Notes under the pieces: generated by a model
What the model saw: the letters and a program-made list of their open reading frames with translations, nothing else
Told to the model about the DNA's origin: nothing
Databases searched by the model: none
DNA from: Prostheceraeus crozeri
Taxonomy: Eukaryota; Platyhelminthes; Polycladida; Euryleptidae
Assembly (NCBI GenBank): GCA_907163375.1
Contig: CAJQUW010005534.1
Span: 248,001 to 312,000, forward strand
Direction of reading: 5' to 3'
DNA length: 64,000 nt
Shown: positions 1 to 9,848 of the stretch, in pieces
Position numbering within the stretch: position 1 is the first letter of the stretch
Layout of the letters: each line of letters starts with the position of its first letter
Position numbers and translations under genes: made by a program

Positions 1-523
1 TGTACTTAGTTCTTTCAGCCAATAATTCAATGAAATCGTGTAGCAGCAGTCGATAACTCATAGGTTATCTGTCCATTGTTTGGAAGGTTCCTTTGCATTG
101 CACAAACGGAGCGACAACCACCGGAATTTGCGAAAATTTACCCGACACATGATATAACTCAAACGTATATTGAAGAGACAATTAGCATTAAATTAACTAA
201 AATTATTAGGCATTTTAAAGCATGCTCCGCTCATCTCTATTTGACTTTCTAGGATAACATTTTTGGCTAATCAATATACACCTGTCACTGACGGTCATCA
301 ATTTTGAAAAACATTCGTAAAACATTTTTTGCAAAAAATTATGCAACGTTCCAATATGTAACTGTCAACAACTTGTTAGATCAGGTGATGTTCTAAAGTT
401 TCTTGTAATGGAGTTGATTATACTACTTTTTAGTTGATTATGTGATGGAAGAGGTTCAAATCAAACAAACTATTACTTGGTTTTTCGATTGTTTAGTATT
501 GTCTAATTTTTTCTTAGGCATTC

Positions 524-729
524 AGTGTCCGTGGCACAGTGGTTGCGTACTTGGACTAGCGATCTCATGGTCCAGAGGTCAAACCGGAAAGTGTCATTGG
601 AAGTCGGCAGGAAGGGCATCCGGACTACAAAGCACCACAACGCTCCAAACAAAGTCTGACTTCAGTCAGCACCGTCCAAGGCCCCAGTAGGGGTAAAAAG
701 TGACGTAAAATCCGTAAAAAAAAAAAAAT
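524..729 (+). repeat. tRNA-derived SINE with poly-A tail
   Basis: A tRNA-like head has an A-box-like stretch (TGGCACAGTGG, from 532) and a B-box-like stretch (GAGGTCAAACC, near 575). A body follows with the block GGCAGGAAGGGCATCCGG, then CACCGTCCAAGGCCCC, and an A-run at about 717-729. This is the layout of a Pol III-transcribed SINE. A second copy with the same 3' segment lies at 58262-58425 on the minus strand, which supports a dispersed family. No clear target duplication was seen. Confidence 0.7.
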
Positions 730-817
730 TCATGTTTGAAACATGCTGATTTTCTTCGCGCATCCTTCAATCCTATTCCTTCCCTCATCAGATTCAAAAT
801 AGTCTATATTTGTTGTT

Positions 818-1039
818 CAACAGTGTGTGTATATATATGCTAGAGTGAGGGTACACAAGCAACAAATAAGTCATCCAATATACAGACAAATACATCTAAG
901 TGAGCATATTGAATCTTGTGGTAAATCCCGTTTTTATATATTTCCCTTTTATAAAATTTTTGATGATGATATAAATACACGTAAGAACAAAGAAAAATAC
1001 TTTATAAATATTTTCCATCCTACTCTCAATTGTGCATGA
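818..1039 (+). pseudogene. Penelope-like element remnant, GIY-YIG C-terminal part
   Basis: The reading includes VRVHKQQISHP and LSEHIESCG, then a run ending FHPTLN. This matches the region after the YIG motif in PLE GIY-YIG endonucleases (R..VHrqqI, SeHI..C). Only the last ~70 codons remain, so this is a 3' fragment without RT. A well-formed hammerhead motif lies about 170 bp downstream (1208-1247), where a PLE 3' terminal repeat would be. It is an old, non-functional copy. Confidence 0.6.
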
Positions 1040-1207
1040 GCTGTATTGTATATCTACATTTTATTTTTTTATATATCTATTGATTCTTATTCCACGATTA
1101 CAGAATTTCAATGATATACTTCTGAATACATATTTCTTCGTTGTCAGTTTTCTATGCATGCATGTACATTGTAATTCAAATTTTTCCAACATGTCACTAT
1201 TTGTTAT

Positions 1208-1247
1208 GCACCTGAAGAAGGAAATATATTCCAGAAAGCGCTCGTGC
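1208..1247 (+). ncRNA. Hammerhead ribozyme motif (type I, minimal) of a PLE 3' end
   Basis: Stem I is GCAC/GTGC (1208-1211 with 1244-1247). The core CTGAAGA is at 1212-1218. Stem II is GGAA/TTCC (1220-1223 with 1229-1232) with loop ATATA and one extra A on each side. GAAA is at 1234-1237. Stem III is the palindrome A-GCGC-T (1237-1242), and C1243 is the cleavage-site base. All invariant core bases are present. A palindromic stem III this short is expected to act as a dimer, as known for minimal type I hammerheads. Confidence 0.72.
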
Positions 1248-1284
1248 GAATTAATAGTTTGAAGTGTTTTCATTCATTATTCTA

Positions 1285-1340
1285 TTATATATATATATAT
1301 GATACATATATATCATACATATATATATATATATATGTAT
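1285..1340. repeat. TA microsatellite
   Basis: Short alternating TA runs are broken by GATACATATATCATACA. It lies between two PLE remnants. Confidence 0.85.
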
Positions 1341-1436
1341 GAATACTATAAATAATATAATTCTAATATAATATTCAAAGTATAATGCTGACTTCGAATT
1401 ACTGATATCTTGCATCAGTAGTTTGGCTTGACGGTT

Positions 1437-1540
1437 ATTTCCTAGAAAGTGTTGGCCTAGAATGCCAGAGGTCGGTGGTTCAAATCCACCAAGAAGCGCA
1501 GTTATTCTCCGTCTGTTGAAATATACATGTATGTGTACTT
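1437..1540 (+). repeat. tRNA-like SINE fragment
   Basis: This contains GTTGGCCTAGAATGCC, a B-box-like GGTGGTTCAAATCC (1474-1487) and the tail GCGCAGTTATTCTCC, followed by TGTTGAAATATACATGTAT. The same order of motifs occurs on the minus strand at 20680-20792, so it is a dispersed family. The 5' half with the A box is decayed here. Confidence 0.55.
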
Positions 1541-1557
1541 CTTAGCGCAGTTTGCCA

Positions 1558-1834
1558 CGAAATCTATCTTGGGCAAACATGTGACATGCTCAGAAACCGC
1601 TTAACAGTGCATAGACAACAAATAACACATGCAAAATATGCTATATTAAACATGAGCCGACACATCTTCATGTGTGCCAGCAACTTAATGATTAAATTCC
1701 TAGCGACTCCTATCTACAAATTAAATCCTAGCGCATCAAAATTGCAGCGTGAGCATAAAGAGAATGCCTTTCTATGTTCAGGCCTAAACTCAACAAGTGT
1801 CAATTTTGAATATATATGCTGTCTAATTTTGTAA
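1558..1834 (+). pseudogene. Penelope-like element remnant, GIY-YIG domain
   Basis: The reading IYLGQTCDMLRNR is followed by LTVHRQQI, MSRHI and IYKLNPSASK. This is the YIG half of a PLE GIY-YIG nuclease, very like the better preserved copy at 18105-19112, and has the family's R..VHRQQI helix. The first GIY strand, the zinc-knuckle region and the RT are missing. A decayed hammerhead-like fold (1842-1888) follows 8 bp after the coding end. It is a 3' fragment and not functional. Confidence 0.65.
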
Positions 1835-1841
1835 TAAATTC

Positions 1842-1888
1842 ATTCCCTTTGAAAATCCTCCTCGATGAAGTAAAACTGGTAAGGGAAT
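1842..1888 (+). ncRNA. Decayed hammerhead-like fold at a PLE 3' end
   Basis: A perfect 7-bp stem I (ATTCCCT 1842-1848 with AGGGAAT 1882-1888) closes a stretch with TTGAAAA where the core should be, AAAA where GAAA should be, and CTGG-T-A before the stem. The stem I sequence resembles the one at 19165-19211. The core is eroded, so I take it as a dead copy. Confidence 0.4.
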
Positions 1889-1938
1889 TAAAAATGGTCT
1901 TTCGATTCAGTTTTCTACCGGGTTTTATTTGGAATTTT

Positions 1939-1954
1939 ATATATATATATATAT
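1939..1954. repeat. TA microsatellite at the left edge of the PLE array
   Basis: A TA run abuts the first array base. The right edge of the array also runs into a TA microsatellite (18044-18069), so the array may have inserted into one TA tract. Confidence 0.8.
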
Positions 1955-2005
1955 TTCGGAAATAGCCCAAAATTATTGAAATTCAAAACAAGATTGTTAG
2001 GAGCG

Positions 2006-2044
2006 CACAACATGTTTCAGCAAATCATTTGCCATCCTCAGGTG
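2006..2044 (-). ncRNA. Hammerhead motif, left outer end of the array (stem II intact)
   Basis: Read on the minus strand: stem I CAC/GTG, core CTGAGGA, stem II GCAAA/TTTGC with loop TGA, GAAA, palindromic stem III A-CATG-T, and U at the cleavage position. It is identical to the motif at 17975-18013. The five internal junctions of the array lack 12 bases here and so have no stem II. Confidence 0.6.
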
Positions 2045-2200
2045 AAATCAAGCAAACAAAGTTAAAACAATCTTTAAATACAAAATTACAAGTCATTAGG
2101 TCACCGAGATAAAATCACTGAAGTCACAAAATGAAATCAATTCTGAAGGTCACTTGCATTGGAAGTAGCTACGCAATAAAATACACAATAGAGCCATGAA

Positions 2201-4663
2201 TTACAAATCTAACAGCGTATTAATGGAGCTTGCCCTTTCATTCATGAGAGTGCTAAAGTCAGACTTCTTTATTATAATTGATTCCAGAAATCTAGGGTAT
2301 TCAGTACAGGCAATGATATCGAAATTTTCTTTCTTTGGTGGATGTACATGCATGCTTATTTCGGTTGGTGTTGGATACGCTTTCAAATGTTCGTTGATTC
2401 TGGTAGCAAAATGGCGGATAGAGCTGCCCACGTAACACTTTTCACAGTGATCACATGTGTATTTGTACACAACATTAGACTTTAATTCGGGCACAACTTT
2501 ATCCTTATTAGAGAAAAAATTGCTAGTTTTCAAGGTTTTAAAAACGGGGCGAACTTTCATGTCAGGCGGTAAAAGCTTATTGATGTCTTTGACACGAGAA
2601 AGAAGATTTTGTTCACTCTCCGAAATGTAGGGGAAGCTCCATGTTATAAATTTAAAGTCGTCATGAGCGTTTGGTCGAGCAACGTTGGCTTTGTGTCTTG
2701 CCTCAACTTTTTCTCGCATGCGCAAAATAGTTCTTTCAGAAAATCCGTTTTTTTGAAAAAGGGCTTGAATAGCAGAAACGGAGTTTTGATAATTATTAGG
2801 ATTGGAATTCAATTTCAAGGCACGATAAAAGAGTGAATTCATAGCAGCCAAGCGATAACGTTTGGGAGCATAAGCAGAATTAGGGATGTAAATGCCAGTA
2901 TTTGTTTCTTTGAGGTGCCAAGCGATATCGAAGGCATTCTCACTTTTGGTAACTTTGGTATCTAAAAACACAAGACTTTCATTGACTTCTCGCTCCATCG
3001 TGAATTTGATATCAGGATGAAGGGTATTCAGAAAGTCATGAAAGGCGGAAGCATCGGAGTTTTTGTCAAAAATGCAAAATATGTCATCAACGTAACGTTT
3101 ATAATAGACAGGGAGAGAACCGTTGAAGTTTTTCATGCGAGTTTCTATCATGTCCATGGCAAAAGAGGCCATAGTTGGGGCAAGACACGATCCCATCGAC
3201 ATTCCATCGGTCTGCACAAATAGCTTGTCATCGAATGAGAAGAGGATGTTCGTGCAGGCTAGCCTCAAAAGTTCACGAAGGGCCTGCTTTCTGATAGGGA
3301 GCTGATCCTCATTGATGGTGTAAAGGACATGATCAATTGTATCCTCAATAGGAATACTCGTGAAAAGATTTTTCACATCGTAGCTAATAAGTTGTGTATT
3401 CTCTGAACTTAATCCATTCAGAGAATCCACAAACTCAAAAGTATCTTTGACAGTATGCGTTTTTGGAATGAGAGGTTTGAGAACATTGTCCAACCACTTG
3501 GCTAATTTGGAAGGATACGAATTGATCATGTTCAAGATCGGACGATAAGGAGGGTCTTCCTTGTTTTTGTGGATTTTAGGAAGCCCGTAAAGTCTCGCCG
3601 GTTGAGAGCCAACCGGTTTGACAGTCTTAAAGATAGCATCAGAAATTAGGCGCCTCGTTTTCATTTGAGTCAGCTTGCGAATAAATCTATCCTCTTCGAG
3701 GATGAACGGATCCTTCTTTGATCGGGCACAATATGAATATGGTTTGAAACGACTGCTGTCACTGAGCAGAGTGGTCATTTTTTCAACATAAGAACTGCGT
3801 TTGTCAATGACAACGCCATTGCCTTTGTCGAATTTGCTGATGTATAAATGCTTTCTAGAAGATAGGTTTCGAAGAATCTTTAACTTAGATTTCCAATATT
3901 TGGAAACTTTATGACGAGAGAAATAAGACTTAAAAGTACCTCGAAATTTGTGTTTCAAAGTATTCAAAGTGTCTTCAGTAAGAGAAGAAATGCTAGCAAT
4001 CTGACTAAAGACAGCCTCAGCTTCAGCCTTTTCCTGGTCAATGGAAATTCGTTCCCTTGGCCACGACATAGAAAATCCAAGGCTGAGTAATTGAATTTCG
4101 TCGCTATTGAAGCTATCTTCAGAAAGATTTATCACCGAATGAGATGCTGCATTATCAGTCACATGATCTCTTACGTTATCGGAAATCAATGAAGTCAACT
4201 TTTTTTCGTGAATTCCACGAATAGATTTGCCTAATTTTAGCAAATGGTGCCTCATGATTGTCTGATAAAGGATCCGTTCATCCTCGTTAAAGGACTGCAA
4301 GGAGTTCTGCAACTGTTTTTCTTTTGTTTCGTTATCACTTTTAGCACTTCTTAATTCATCTTTCAAAGCTTTAGCTTGTGTCTTTTGAATGAGAGACTTA
4401 CAGTTTTGGAGATTTGCAGGAATCGAAAACTGCAGAAATTTTGGAATCACTTCAGCATCTTTGCACGACTGTAGGAACTCTACGCGGCAGGTTGATCGCA
4501 GATGTTTTTTCCCAAATGAATTTAGGGCCTCCATCTTCTCATGATTCAAACTTGGCAAGGACTTCACTTTTTGATATGCAAGCGTACCGAGGCGTGGCGG
4601 ATTAAGTCTGCGACCAGACGCCTTCTTGACGGGTGACGTAGAAACTTTTGGCTCAGCATCCAT
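2201..4663 (-). CDS. PLE unit 1: reverse transcriptase + GIY-YIG endonuclease
   Basis: This 820-residue protein copies PLE RNA at a nicked target. In order: an N-terminal region of about 270 residues rich in charged helices; DKGNGVVI (about 277-284), the conserved PLE N-terminal motif; GLPKIHK (about 358-364); RT motif A with SYDVKNLF and catalytic Asp429; GMSMGS; the YVDD box at 524-527; FLDTKV; and a GIY-YIG nuclease (about 733-800) with KYT..C..C..CYVGS and a following RI.EHL helix. RT plus C-terminal GIY-YIG with no integrase or capsid is diagnostic of EN-positive PLEs. The ATG lies about 45 bp after a TATA box. The frame is open and looks whole. Confidence 0.93.
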   Translation of the reverse strand: MDAEPKVSTSPVKKASGRRLNPPRLGTLAYQKVKSLPSLNHEKMEALNSFGKKHLRSTCRVEFLQSCKDAEVIPKFLQFSIPANLQNCKSLIQKTQAKALKDELRSAKSDNETKEKQLQNSLQSFNEDERILYQTIMRHHLLKLGKSIRGIHEKKLTSLISDNVRDHVTDNAASHSVINLSEDSFNSDEIQLLSLGFSMSWPRERISIDQEKAEAEAVFSQIASISSLTEDTLNTLKHKFRGTFKSYFSRHKVSKYWKSKLKILRNLSSRKHLYISKFDKGNGVVIDKRSSYVEKMTTLLSDSSRFKPYSYCARSKKDPFILEEDRFIRKLTQMKTRRLISDAIFKTVKPVGSQPARLYGLPKIHKNKEDPPYRPILNMINSYPSKLAKWLDNVLKPLIPKTHTVKDTFEFVDSLNGLSSENTQLISYDVKNLFTSIPIEDTIDHVLYTINEDQLPIRKQALRELLRLACTNILFSFDDKLFVQTDGMSMGSCLAPTMASFAMDMIETRMKNFNGSLPVYYKRYVDDIFCIFDKNSDASAFHDFLNTLHPDIKFTMEREVNESLVFLDTKVTKSENAFDIAWHLKETNTGIYIPNSAYAPKRYRLAAMNSLFYRALKLNSNPNNYQNSVSAIQALFQKNGFSERTILRMREKVEARHKANVARPNAHDDFKFITWSFPYISESEQNLLSRVKDINKLLPPDMKVRPVFKTLKTSNFFSNKDKVVPELKSNVVYKYTCDHCEKCYVGSSIRHFATRINEHLKAYPTPTEISMHVHPPKKENFDIIACTEYPRFLESIIIKKSDFSTLMNERASSINTLLDL

Positions 4664-4711
4664 GTTGTCACTTTGTTATTGTGATTGTCACACGATTGTT
4701 GGGCTGTGCAT

Positions 4712-4719
4712 TTATATAA
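4712..4719 (-). promoter_or_regulatory. TATA box of PLE unit 1
   Basis: On the minus strand the stretch ATTATATAAATGC lies about 50 bp upstream of the unit 1 start codon. It is preserved in the same place in units 4-7. It sits just inside the junction, so the 3' region of the neighbouring unit lies directly upstream. TATA-driven transcription is inferred. Confidence 0.45.
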
Positions 4720-6245
4720 TTCGGAAATAGCCCAAAATTATTGAAATTCAAAACAAGATTGTTAGGAGCGCACAACATGTTTCAGCATCCTCAGGTGAAA
4801 TCAAGCAAACAAAGTTAAAACAATCTTTAAATACAAAATTACAAGTCATTAGGTCACCGAGATAAAATCACTGAAGTCACAAAATGAAATCAATTCTGAA
4901 GGTCACTTGCATTGGAAGTAGCTACGCAATAAAATACACAATAGAGCCATGAATTACAAATCTAACAGCGTATTAATGGAGCTTGCCCTTTCATTCATGA
5001 GAGTGCTAAAGTCAGACTTCTTTATTATAATTGATTCCAGAAATCTAGGGTATTCAGTACAGGCAATGATATCGAAATTTTCTTTCTTTGGTGGATGTAC
5101 ATGCATGCTTATTTCGGTTGGTGTTGGATACGCTTTCAAATGTTCGTTGATTCTGGTAGCAAAATGGCGGATAGAGCTGCCCACGTAACACTTTTCACAG
5201 TGATCACATGTGTATTTGTACACAACATTAGACTTTAATTCGGGCACAACTTTATCCTTATTAGAGAAAAAATTGCTAGTTTTCAAGGTTTTAAAAACGG
5301 GGCGAACTTTCATGTCAGGCGGTAAAAGCTTATTGATGTCTTTGACACGAGAAAGAAGATTTTGTTCACTCTCCGAAATGTAGGGGAAGCTCCATGTTAT
5401 AAATTTAAAGTCGTCATGAGCGTTTGGTCGAGCAACGTTGGCTTTGTGTCTTGCCTCAACTTTTTCTCGCATGCGCAAAATAGTTCTTTCAGAAAATCCG
5501 TTTTTTTGAAAAAGGGCTTGAATAGCAGAAACGGAGTTTTGATAATTATTAGGATTGGAATTCAATTTCAAGGCACGATAAAAGAGTGAATTCATAGCAG
5601 CCAAGCGATAACGTTTGGGAGCATAAGCAGAATTAGGGATGTAAATGCCAGTATTTGTTTCTTTGAGGTGCCAAGCGATATCGAAGGCATTCTCACTTTT
5701 GGTAACTTTGGTATCTAAAAACACAAGACTTTCATTGACTTCTCGCTCCATCGTGAATTTGATATCAGGATGAAGGGTATTCAGAAAGTCATGAAAGGCG
5801 GAAGCATCGGAGTTTTTGTCAAAAATGCAAAATATGTCATCAACGTAACGTTTATAATAGACAGGGAGAGAACCGTTGAAGTTTTTCATGCGAGTTTCTA
5901 TCATGTCCATGGCAAAAGAGGCCATAGTTGGGGCAAGACACGATCCCATCGACATTCCATCGGTCTGCACAAATAGCTTGTCATCGAATGAGAAGAGGAT
6001 GTTCGTGCAGGCTAGCCTCAAAAGTTCACGAAGGGCCTGCTTTCTGATAGGGAGCTGATCCTCATTGATGGTGTAAAGGACATGATCAATTGTATCCTCA
6101 ATAGGAATACTCGTGAAAAGATTTTTCACATCGTAGCTAATAAGTTGTGTATTCTCTGAACTTAATCCATTCAGAGAATCCACAAACTCAAAAGTATCTT
6201 TGACAGTATGCGTTTTTGGAATGAGAGGTTTGAGAACATTGTCCA
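4718..6245 (-). CDS. PLE unit 2, 5'-truncated (RT core to GIY-YIG)
   Basis: The minus-strand frame ends at 4954 and starts abruptly at 6245 within the KWLDNVLKPL region. About 430 residues remain, including motif A, YVDD and the full GIY-YIG domain. At 6245/6246 it abuts a plus-strand partial unit with no evident overlap in sequence. The missing part is the N-terminal ~390 residues. A 5' truncation meeting an inverted partner is the shape expected of twin-primed reverse transcription. Confidence 0.88.
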
Positions 6246-6805
6246 TTTTTCAAAAAAACGGATTTTCTGAAAGAACTATTTTGCGCATGCGAGAAAAAGT
6301 TGAGGCAAGACACAAAGCCAACGTTGCTCGACCAAACGCTCATGACGACTTTAAATTTATAACATGGAGCTTCCCCTACATTTCGGAGAGTGAACAAAAT
6401 CTTCTTTCTCGTGTCAAAGACATCAATAAGCTTTTACCGCCTGACATGAAAGTTCGCCCCGTTTTTAAAACCTTGAAAACTAGCAATTTTTTCTCTAATA
6501 AGGATAAAGTTGTGCCCGAATTAAAGTCTAATGTTGTGTACAAATACACATGTGATCACTGTGAAAAGTGTTACGTGGGCAGCTCTATCCGCCATTTTGC
6601 TACCAGAATCAACGAACATTTGAAAGCGTATCCAACACCAACCGAAATAAGCATGCATGTACATCCACCAAAGAAAGAAAATTTCGATATCATTGCCTGT
6701 ACTGAATACCCTAGATTTCTGGAATCAATTATAATAAAGAAGTCTGACTTTAGCACTCTCATGAATGAAAGGGCAAGCTCCATTAATACGCTGTTAGATT
6801 TGTAA
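6246..6805 (+). CDS. PLE unit 3, 5'-truncated (GIY-YIG end only)
   Basis: Plus-strand sequence resumes the element at FQKNGFSERTILR and runs through the GIY-YIG domain to the normal stop. About 185 residues of the element remain. Any upstream in-frame ATG lies in the inverted unit 2 sequence and is not native. Its downstream spacer supplies the leader and TATA box of unit 4. Confidence 0.88.
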
Positions 6806-7040
6806 TTCATGGCTCTATTGTGTATTTTATTGCGTAGCTACTTCCAATGCAAGTGACCTTCAGAATTGATTTCATTTTGTGACTTCAGTGATTTTATCTC
6901 GGTGACCTAATGACTTGTAATTTTGTATTTAAAGATTGTTTTAACTTTGTTTGCTTGATTTCACCTGAGGATGCTGAAACATGTTGTGCGCTCCTAACAA
7001 TCTTGTTTTGAATTTCAATAATTTTGGGCTATTTCCGAAT

Positions 7041-7048
7041 TATATAAA
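7041..7048 (+). promoter_or_regulatory. TATA box of PLE unit 4
   Basis: TATATAAA lies 48 bp before the ATG at 7096 and follows GGGCTATTTCCGAAT. The same box recurs at the equivalent places before units 5, 6 and 7 (near 9794, 12547 and 15301). Confidence 0.5.
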
Positions 7049-7095
7049 TGCACAGCCCAACAATCGTGTGACAATCACAATAACAAAGTGACAAC

Positions 7096-9558
7096 ATGGA
7101 TGCTGAGCCAAAAGTTTCTACGTCACCCGTCAAGAAGGCGTCTGGTCGCAGACTTAATCCGCCACGCCTCGGTACGCTTGCATATCAAAAAGTGAAGTCC
7201 TTGCCAAGTTTGAATCATGAGAAGATGGAGGCCCTAAATTCATTTGGGAAAAAACATCTGCGATCAACCTGCCGCGTAGAGTTCCTACAGTCGTGCAAAG
7301 ATGCTGAAGTGATTCCAAAATTTCTGCAGTTTTCGATTCCTGCAAATCTCCAAAACTGTAAGTCTCTCATTCAAAAGACACAAGCTAAAGCTTTGAAAGA
7401 TGAATTAAGAAGTGCTAAAAGTGATAACGAAACAAAAGAAAAACAGTTGCAGAACTCCTTGCAGTCCTTTAACGAGGATGAACGGATCCTTTATCAGACA
7501 ATCATGAGGCACCATTTGCTAAAATTAGGCAAATCTATTCGTGGAATTCACGAAAAAAAGTTGACTTCATTGATTTCCGATAACGTAAGAGATCATGTGA
7601 CTGATAATGCAGCATCTCATTCGGTGATAAATCTTTCTGAAGATAGCTTCAATAGCGACGAAATTCAATTACTCAGCCTTGGATTTTCTATGTCGTGGCC
7701 AAGGGAACGAATTTCCATTGACCAGGAAAAGGCTGAAGCTGAGGCTGTCTTTAGTCAGATTGCTAGCATTTCTTCTCTTACTGAAGACACTTTGAATACT
7801 TTGAAACACAAATTTCGAGGTACTTTTAAGTCTTATTTCTCTCGTCATAAAGTTTCCAAATATTGGAAATCTAAGTTAAAGATTCTTCGAAACCTATCTT
7901 CTAGAAAGCATTTATACATCAGCAAATTCGACAAAGGCAATGGCGTTGTCATTGACAAACGCAGTTCTTATGTTGAAAAAATGACCACTCTGCTCAGTGA
8001 CAGCAGTCGTTTCAAACCATATTCATATTGTGCCCGATCAAAGAAGGATCCGTTCATCCTCGAAGAGGATAGATTTATTCGCAAGCTGACTCAAATGAAA
8101 ACGAGGCGCCTAATTTCTGATGCTATCTTTAAGACTGTCAAACCGGTTGGCTCTCAACCGGCGAGACTTTACGGGCTTCCTAAAATCCACAAAAACAAGG
8201 AAGACCCTCCTTATCGTCCGATCTTGAACATGATCAATTCGTATCCTTCCAAATTAGCCAAGTGGTTGGACAATGTTCTCAAACCTCTCATTCCAAAAAC
8301 GCATACTGTCAAAGATACTTTTGAGTTTGTGGATTCTCTGAATGGATTAAGTTCAGAGAATACACAACTTATTAGCTACGATGTGAAAAATCTTTTCACG
8401 AGTATTCCTATTGAGGATACAATTGATCATGTCCTTTACACCATCAATGAGGATCAGCTCCCTATCAGAAAGCAGGCCCTTCGTGAACTTTTGAGGCTAG
8501 CCTGCACGAACATCCTCTTCTCATTCGATGACAAGCTATTTGTGCAGACCGATGGAATGTCGATGGGATCGTGTCTTGCACCAACTATGGCCTCTTTTGC
8601 CATGGACATGATAGAAACTCGCATGAAAAACTTCAACGGTTCTCTCCCTGTCTATTATAAACGTTACGTTGATGACATATTTTGCATTTTTGACAAAAAC
8701 TCCGATGCTTCCGCCTTTCATGACTTTCTGAATACCCTTCATCCTGATATCAAATTCACGATGGAGCGAGAAGTCAATGAAAGTCTTGTGTTTTTAGATA
8801 CCAAAGTTACCAAAAGTGAGAATGCCTTCGATATCGCTTGGCACCTCAAAGAAACAAATACTGGCATTTACATCCCTAATTCTGCTTATGCTCCCAAACG
8901 TTATCGCTTGGCTGCTATGAATTCACTCTTTTATCGTGCCTTGAAATTGAATTCCAATCCTAATAATTATCAAAACTCCGTTTCTGCTATTCAAGCCCTT
9001 TTTCAAAAAAACGGATTTTCTGAAAGAACTATTTTGCGCATGCGAGAAAAAGTTGAGGCAAGACACAAAGCCAACGTTGCTCGACCAAACGCTCATGACG
9101 ACTTTAAATTTATAACATGGAGCTTCCCCTACATTTCGGAGAGTGAACAAAATCTTCTTTCTCGTGTCAAAGACATCAATAAGCTTTTACCGCCTGACAT
9201 GAAAGTTCGCCCCGTTTTTAAAACCTTGAAAACTAGCAATTTTTTCTCTAATAAGGATAAAGTTGTGCCCGAATTAAAGTCTAATGTTGTGTACAAATAC
9301 ACATGTGATCACTGTGAAAAGTGTTACGTGGGCAGCTCTATCCGCCATTTTGCTACCAGAATCAACGAACATTTGAAAGCGTATCCAACACCAACCGAAA
9401 TAAGCATGCATGTACATCCACCAAAGAAAGAAAATTTCGATATCATTGCCTGTACTGAATACCCTAGATTTCTGGAATCAATTATAATAAAGAAGTCTGA
9501 CTTTAGCACTCTCATGAATGAAAGGGCAAGCTCCATTAATACGCTGTTAGATTTGTAA
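7096..9558 (+). CDS. PLE unit 4: reverse transcriptase + GIY-YIG endonuclease
   Basis: This is a full-length 820-residue frame with the same domain order as unit 1: DKG motif near 277, GLPKIHK near 358, catalytic Asp429 in motif A, YVDD at 524-527, and Cys737/740/743 with the YVG box in the GIY-YIG domain. It differs from units 1, 2 and 6 at a silent third base of an alanine codon (GCA at 8578-8580 instead of GCC), a base it shares with units 5 and 7. It looks intact. Confidence 0.93.
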   Translation: MDAEPKVSTSPVKKASGRRLNPPRLGTLAYQKVKSLPSLNHEKMEALNSFGKKHLRSTCRVEFLQSCKDAEVIPKFLQFSIPANLQNCKSLIQKTQAKALKDELRSAKSDNETKEKQLQNSLQSFNEDERILYQTIMRHHLLKLGKSIRGIHEKKLTSLISDNVRDHVTDNAASHSVINLSEDSFNSDEIQLLSLGFSMSWPRERISIDQEKAEAEAVFSQIASISSLTEDTLNTLKHKFRGTFKSYFSRHKVSKYWKSKLKILRNLSSRKHLYISKFDKGNGVVIDKRSSYVEKMTTLLSDSSRFKPYSYCARSKKDPFILEEDRFIRKLTQMKTRRLISDAIFKTVKPVGSQPARLYGLPKIHKNKEDPPYRPILNMINSYPSKLAKWLDNVLKPLIPKTHTVKDTFEFVDSLNGLSSENTQLISYDVKNLFTSIPIEDTIDHVLYTINEDQLPIRKQALRELLRLACTNILFSFDDKLFVQTDGMSMGSCLAPTMASFAMDMIETRMKNFNGSLPVYYKRYVDDIFCIFDKNSDASAFHDFLNTLHPDIKFTMEREVNESLVFLDTKVTKSENAFDIAWHLKETNTGIYIPNSAYAPKRYRLAAMNSLFYRALKLNSNPNNYQNSVSAIQALFQKNGFSERTILRMREKVEARHKANVARPNAHDDFKFITWSFPYISESEQNLLSRVKDINKLLPPDMKVRPVFKTLKTSNFFSNKDKVVPELKSNVVYKYTCDHCEKCYVGSSIRHFATRINEHLKAYPTPTEISMHVHPPKKENFDIIACTEYPRFLESIIIKKSDFSTLMNERASSINTLLDL

Positions 9559-9848
9559 TTCATGGCTCTATTGTGTATTTTATTGCGTAGCTACTTCCAA
9601 TGCAAGTGACCTTCAGAATTGATTTCATTTTGTGACTTCAGTGATTTTATCTCGGTGACCTAATGACTTGTAATTTTGTATTTAAAGATTGTTTTAACTT
9701 TGTTTGCTTGATTTCACCTGAGGATGCTGAAACATGTTGTGCGCTCCTAACAATCTTGTTTTGAATTTCAATAATTTTGGGCTATTTCCGAATTATATAA
9801 ATGCACAGCCCAACAATCGTGTGACAATCACAATAACAAAGTGACAAC

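Noticed and set aside
2609-3305. Reading frames opposite the PLE coding strand, repeated in every unit
   Set aside because: They recur only because the units are copies, they lack any domain, and they are shadows of the RT frame.
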